Assembly: GCA_051880495.1 (NCBI GenBank)
Contig: JBJEOB010000058.1
Span: 1 to 14,207, forward strand
Length of the DNA stretch: 14,207 nt
Origin: MGBC120314 sp051880495
GTDB lineage: Bacteria > Bacillota > Clostridia > Lachnospirales > Lachnospiraceae
Direction: 5' to 3'
Under the pieces are notes generated by a model, which saw nothing but the letters and a program-made list of their open reading frames with translations, ran no database searches and was not told the DNA's origin. Of the stretch, positions 14,187-14,207 are shown piece after piece. A program made the position numbers and the translations under genes. How positions within the stretch are numbered: the stretch's first letter is position 1; every line of letters begins with the position of its first letter.

Positions 14187-14207
14187 AAAAGAGATATTTC
14201 AAATTTA

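Overview
The window looks like a chromosomal segment of a low-GC, Gram-positive anaerobe, most likely a Lachnospiraceae-type Clostridia (Butyrivibrio/Roseburia/Coprococcus neighbourhood). This placement is inferred from AT-rich DNA, strong AGGAGG ribosome sites, extended -10 promoters, many lipobox lipoproteins with a Cys-Gly-Asn/Lys/Ser start to the mature protein, and an OPT transporter overlapping a PqqD-like gene. I cannot name a species. All but one of the genes lie on the minus strand.

Reading in the direction of transcription (right to left): a divergent promoter region near 13.9 kb separates a small XRE regulator (+ strand) from a two-gene lipoprotein operon, a WG-repeat-like lipoprotein followed by a BspA/DUF285-type leucine-rich-repeat lipoprotein, closed by a clear intrinsic terminator at 11.1 kb. 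Next come a small GNAT acetyltransferase and a large uncharacterised lipoprotein (11.0-9.1 kb), then an OPT-family oligopeptide transporter whose 3' end overlaps a stand-alone PqqD/RRE-like protein (9.1-6.8 kb), then an unrecognised 144-residue protein with its own promoter and terminator (6.7-6.2 kb).

The 620-base gap at 5.65-6.27 kb is the most structured part of the window. It holds the terminator of the 144-residue gene, a ~230-bp inverted repeat (6003-6233), a bulged palindrome, a good promoter (TGGACA-N17-TATAAT), and then a 200-bp MITE-like inverted-repeat element flanked by a 12-bp direct repeat. The element sits between that promoter and the ribosome site of the downstream operon, so it appears to have inserted into the 5' leader.

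That operon (5.65-1.17 kb) is a complete carbohydrate-type ABC importer in the order ATPase, MalF-like permease, MalG-like permease, solute-binding lipoprotein, with overlaps or gaps of at most 13 bases. The binding protein is unusual in carrying both an N-terminal lipobox and a C-terminal membrane segment. A tandem OB-fold-like lipoprotein follows, with its own probable promoter, and ends at an intrinsic terminator at 0.25 kb. No sugar-degrading enzyme or dedicated regulator for the transporter is present, so its substrate cannot be read from the window.

I see no phage, CRISPR, tRNA, rRNA or transposase gene. The best leads are the insertion in the transporter leader, the second large inverted repeat, the PqqD-OPT pair without any visible peptide-modification genes, the doubly anchored binding protein, and the operator-like repeats at the divergent XRE/lipoprotein promoter.
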